Below, piece by piece: positions 31,513-34,849 of a DNA stretch of 34,849 bases. The notes under the pieces were generated by a model, which saw nothing but the letters and a program-made list of their open reading frames with translations, was not told the DNA's origin and did not search any database. This DNA is from Gnetum montanum (lineage: Eukaryota; Streptophyta; Gnetopsida; Gnetales; Gnetaceae): assembly GCA_015680685.1 (NCBI GenBank), contig MNCI01033589.1, positions 433,179 to 468,027 of the forward strand, given 5' to 3'. The first letter of the stretch is position 1. Every line of letters begins with the position of its first letter. The position numbers and the translations under genes are program-made.

Positions 31513-31690
31513 GTTATTGTAAAGACTATGACATCTTTTATTTATAAACATAAATTGATGAGGACATCAACTCATCTCTTTGATATAATTTGTATCCTTA
31601 GTGTGTTTAGGGATCATGTGGAGTTAGTGGTACAAATTTGGCATAATTTGAGTATTATTTGAATGATTTTTGTATTTTGTGCACATAACT

Positions 31691-32005
31691 AGTAGGGACT
31701 ACTAGTTGTAACCACTTGTGGTTTGGACACAAGTGGCTTATGCTACTCACAATATCTCATGATCTAATAAAAATTAAATTTTAGAATATTTCAAATGATT
31801 TATTGGCATGGGAAAATATGTGTCGTAGCTTACTTGTAGTGGGGGACTACTATTAAGGTGAAAATTATAATTTTTTCATAGCCAAAAGTTGAAATATGAA
31901 GATGTTATAAAACCTCTAGGGACTGCTGGTTGTAGCAACTCACAATTTGCGGACTATTAGCTCATGCTACTTACAGTAGCTTGTAGTCTCATAAAAGTTG
32001 ATTTT
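31691..32005 (+). repeat. Two diverged copies of a 90-bp unit
   Basis: 31691-31778 and 31915-32005 share GGGACT-CT-GTTGTA, a following ACTNAC/ACTTGTG block, a GGAC...CTTATGCTAC or CTCATGCTAC block and an AT-rich end with (A)TAAAA. Divergence is high, so this is an old duplication. Confidence 0.5.
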
Positions 32006-32234
32006 GAAAGAAGATACATGTTGTAAAAAAAAGTTGAAGGATTAGCAAGGAAGCCCAATGGTTGAGGGAGGCCTATAAATAGTACAAATGCCTAATTGAG
32101 AGGTGCCTCATGGAGTAGGTTTACTTCAATATTAAATCATCTTCTAAAACTAAATCAAGATATTATGAAATGACAATTAATTTTCTAGAAAATGAGAAAA
32201 CTAGTTATCTTTAATTATTTAAAGAGAATATTAC

Positions 32235-33093
32235 AATAGGGTTCTACCACCCACAAAGCTTCCAAAACCTCTCGAAATACTCAAATGATGTTGTAAAGCA
32301 TGAGGCTCTACAACCACATAATGGTTCTTCTTAATGCATGATACAACCAATAGAGAGACTCTCCCATAACTTGAGACTAAGATCTCAACTCATAAGATGT
32401 AAGAGACACTAGGTCAACACACACTCTATTGATCAAGAGTTACAAACATATCCATGCATTGTTCACATGCACCTTCTTTACATATCATGCATCTTACTTA
32501 CATCTCTCTATATGATACAAGCATGAGCACATCAATATTTATTGGCAAAAACAAAACAAGATACCTAGGAAACCTTTCTCAAGCACAACTTGAATATCTC
32601 ATGTTTTTTTCATCTTTTTCCACCTTCTTCTAGCTATTTTCTGAATTGAAACAGATAAATTTAGAATTTTTTCCATTTTTACGGATCATCCCTAGCCTTC
32701 CTAGGATGTCTTGATGAAGAACAACCACTTTTCTAGAAATGTCTCATCTTGGCTAGAGATATCTTTAAAATCGTTGAGACATCTCAATGACACTAGAGAC
32801 ATCTCATCTTTTTGTGATATTTCTTAGACACATGTGAGATGTATCAACCACTTCTTAGATGTCTCATTTGAGACTTCTGCAAAAATTCCAAGATGTCTTC
32901 CTTAAACCTGGGATGTCTCCTACAAGCTCTTAGCTTGGCCTAGACATCTTTTGTCTTCCAAGATGTCTCTCATGAGAGCCCAAATCTTAGAAAAGCTGAC
33001 TCTATGACCTCCAAGATGTTTCCATTGAGCCCAAAGCATACAAAAAAACATACATAGAGAAAGAAAAAGGAGCTTAGAAGAGGTGTCCCTACA
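32235..33093 (-). mobile_element. Probable LTR of the minus-strand gypsy element
   Basis: On the minus strand, coding sequence of a gypsy integrase ends, then an AAAGGGTAGAAGAGC purine tract (33111-33097) is followed by TGTAGGGACACC at 33093, a plausible LTR start. The far end near 32235 (CCCTATTG, perhaps once CCCTACA) is a guess. The U3-side third (32700-33020) is filled with AGATGTCT-type motifs. No partner LTR is visible. Confidence 0.35.
32700..33020. repeat. Cluster of AGATGTCT-type motifs in both orientations
   Basis: About eleven occurrences of (A/G)GATGTCTC or its reverse complement GAGACATCT, some with one mismatch, within about 320 bp (for example near 32706, 32778, 32801, 32858, 32891, 32911, 32942, 32960). 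Spacing is irregular, so it is not a simple tandem array. Confidence 0.7.
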
Positions 33094-33129
33094 GTAGCTC
33101 TTCTACCCTTTAAAAAGTAATCTTATATG

Positions 33130-33840
33130 AACAAGGGAAGAGGGGTCAAAGTAATCCCCCAATCATGAAGTTTGGTCTCATAGATCCATACAACATCATT
33201 CATGGATTGATCCTTATGATAGATTAAATATTCATGTTGCTTGACTTCCTAAGTACTAAAAGATTCTCTCTCCTTGAGTATGATTGCCTTCCTCTCCATT
33301 GAAGGTTGGGACTAGTCAATAGCTCCCTTAAACTCATCGATGCTACCCTACATGGTCTTCTCATCAACTGGTTCAAGATAGTGTATAAGATTTAAAACAT
33401 TAAATATAAAAGAGATGCCAACATCATTTGATAAATCAATCTCAAAAGCATTATCAATAATATTGGCCTTAATTCTAAAAGGTCCTATCTTCTTGGTTTT
33501 CAACTTGGAGAAGTTAACATTTCTCAATCACTTCTTCTTAAGGGAAATCCAAACCAAGGCATCAATAATAAAATTTTGCTTCCATTTACACTCATACCTG
33601 TTGAGGATTCTCTCTTCAGTCTCCTTCTAAAAATTTGATTTAACTTGTACAAGGAGATCTCTCACCTCTTGCACAAAATCAACACTAAGTTAAGCTTCAC
33701 CACCAAAGAACTTTAAATTATTTACCATGTTTGGACAAAAATCATAGTTCACCTCAAATGAGCTTTTACCAATAGTAACATGAAAAGCCTTATTATACAA
33801 AAACTTAGCATTCTTCTTCTTGGTGTTTGTAGCAACTGAA
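33130..33840 (-). pseudogene. Ty3/gypsy integrase C-terminal region, minus strand
   Basis: Reading down from 33840: ATNTKKKNAKFLYNKAFHV, GKSSFEVNYDFCPN, VDFVQEVRDLLVQVKSNF, RYECKWKQNF, ALVWISLKKK, FSKLKTKKIGPFRIKANIIDNAFEIDLSNDVGISFIFNVLNL. This is the familiar integrase C-terminus with the GPF/Y module (GPFRI at 33485-33471) and the INDNAY-IDLP-like stretch of plant chromovirus-type gypsy elements. Stops break it at expected Gln or Trp codons. Upstream domains are not in the window in recognisable form. Confidence 0.75.
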
Positions 33841-34202
33841 AATGTTGGAGGCTAGAAGGGTACACCGAGAGGTCTACGATTGCATAGCCTTGACCTTGCT
33901 TCCACATGAGGGTTTGCTAGAAAATGGAGGTGGGGTGCCCAAAACAGTCTTGTCGATCAAACTGGGACTTATGGGTGTTACAATGAAACAAATACTAAGG
34001 CTTTGCACAATGTTTGCAATGTTCGTAGTGCCCATAGGGGTGAGTGTAGTTGAAGTTTTGGGTACAAAAATAAGGGTGCAAACTCACCGATGTATGTGAA
34101 AACAATGAAAAAATATGACTAGAATGCTAAAATGCAAGAGAAAATGTGAAAAATGTGTAAGATGTGAACGAAAGAGAAAGAGAGAGCAATACCACCCCAA
34201 AT

Positions 34203-34230
34203 GGGAGAAGGGGGGTGGAGGGGGAGGGGG
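34203..34230 (+). other. Potential G-quadruplex
   Basis: Four G-runs (3, 6, 5 and 5 G) separated by 4, 4 and 1 nt. This meets the usual four-run G4 pattern. It could also be a purine tract of an unidentified element. Confidence 0.55.
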
Positions 34231-34539
34231 AAGCATAGTTAACTACAAAGAAAAGGTGAAGAGGTACACAGTGTACAAATAGGCATAGTATAGTCACAAC
34301 TTGAAGGTGTTTGGGCTATGAAAACTAATGTCTATTGTGAAGTTTGAGCCTACTGGGTTGGTTGCCATGGTATCCTATGAGCTATAGTGGTCGACGGTGT
34401 GCTGGGTAGTATGCAACGATGTTGCTATGGTGTGCAAAGGTTCTTGCCTAAGAATGTTAAGTGTACTTTGAGTTTGCCAAATGCTAGAATGTCAATTGAT
34501 TGCTTCAAATGCCAACCCTTAAAATGTGAAGCATTGGGG

Positions 34540-34547
34540 TATTTATA
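34540..34547 (-). promoter_or_regulatory. TATA box, minus strand, of unknown unit
   Basis: The minus strand reads CCCTATAAATACCCC. No ORF of note follows within 400 bp, so a retroelement or non-coding promoter is more likely than a gene. Confidence 0.35.
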
Positions 34548-34849
34548 GGGCTAGGGTTGGCATGAGTCATGGATCAAGTTTCACGTGGCATAGGGATAGT
34601 TGGGACTATGCTGCACCTAATTATGCTCCCACTAGAGTAAATGGTGTTGTGTTGGTGTGCTCCAATGGACCCTATGAGACTGCAAAACTATGACTACACT
34701 ACCAAGACCACATGTGAGAGTGCCAAATAGACTGCAATGTACCTAAAAATAATGCAAAACAATGTAGTTCTGGAGGCTACACTTCAAGACTACATTATCC
34801 ACTCTTTAAAGTGGTGTCAAGCATAGGTACAATTTAGGGGCAAATGGGT

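Larger units (their letters stand above)
31355..32234. other. Non-coding region with a tRNA-like segment and a diverged 90-bp repeat
   Basis: No coding motif. Contains a minus-strand tRNA-like segment (31432-31512), two diverged copies of a unit with GGGACT(A/G)CT(A/G)GTTGTA (31691-31778 and 31915-32005), and TATAAATA at 32074-32081. The TATA and repeats suggest LTR or promoter sequence of an unidentified element. Confidence 0.4.
33841..34849. other. Unassigned 1 kb with a G-rich tract and a minus-strand TATA box
   Basis: No recognisable protein. The 85-codon plus frame at 33842-34099 has no family I know. A G-rich tract lies at 34203-34230 and TATAAATA on the minus strand at 34547-34540 (CCCTATAAATACCCC). 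The layout of TATA box, non-coding leader and C-rich tract on the minus strand could be LTR or leader of another element, but no repeat partner is present. Confidence 0.35.

Noticed and set aside
32700-33020. CRISPR-like or satellite array
   Set aside because: The motifs are 8-9 bp, in both orientations and irregularly spaced, within a plant genome; neither fits.

Overview
The window looks like nuclear DNA of a seed plant. It has one intron-containing host gene with plant-style introns of 1.7 and 2.2 kb, embedded in old, nested plant-type retrotransposons: L1-type and RTE-type LINEs, Ty3/gypsy, Ty1/copia and tRNA-derived SINEs. Long introns and deeply decayed elements would fit a large-genome plant such as a gymnosperm, but the sequence does not fix the species.

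Layout. 1-2099 is the left end of a Ty3/gypsy-type element on the minus strand: a primer-binding site (336-352) and a 1.74 kb LTR (359-2099) with a GC- and CpG-rich core. It sits inside an L1-type LINE on the minus strand (2100 to about 5560) with ORF1 (CCHC knuckle) and ORF2 (endonuclease plus reverse transcriptase). Head-to-head with this LINE is the only apparently intact gene, a three-exon KELP-type transcriptional coactivator (6012-10499, plus strand, 204 aa: DEK-C domain, acidic linker, PC4 domain). Its first intron carries a double telo-box and its second a 101-bp SINE with a perfect 15-bp target-site duplication.

From about 11.5 to 15.8 kb are two more decayed copies of the same LINE family in opposite orientations, a probable solo or 3' LTR, and the 3' end of an RTE-type LINE. 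16041-26859 is a complete but dead Ty3/gypsy element of Athila-like type, bounded by ATTAT target-site duplications. Its order is LTR, tRNA-Asp-like primer site, gag, protease, RT, RNase H, integrase, a 1.4 kb spacer, an extra coiled-coil ORF3 and LTR. Next comes a 5'-truncated Ty1/copia element (about 27.1-31.35 kb) with a well-defined 3' LTR. Then come non-coding repeats and a minus-strand gypsy integrase C-terminus (33.1-33.84 kb) next to a probable LTR with a dense AGATGTCT-type motif cluster. The last 1 kb is unassigned.

Only KELP looks functional. The most unusual points are the 7-nt ORF1/ORF2 start-stop overlap kept in all three LINE copies, the extra ORF3 behind a splice-acceptor-like tract in the Athila-like element, the compact SINE, and decay of the elements that falls mainly at C-to-T (or G-to-A) positions, in contrast to the CpG-rich LTR at the left edge.
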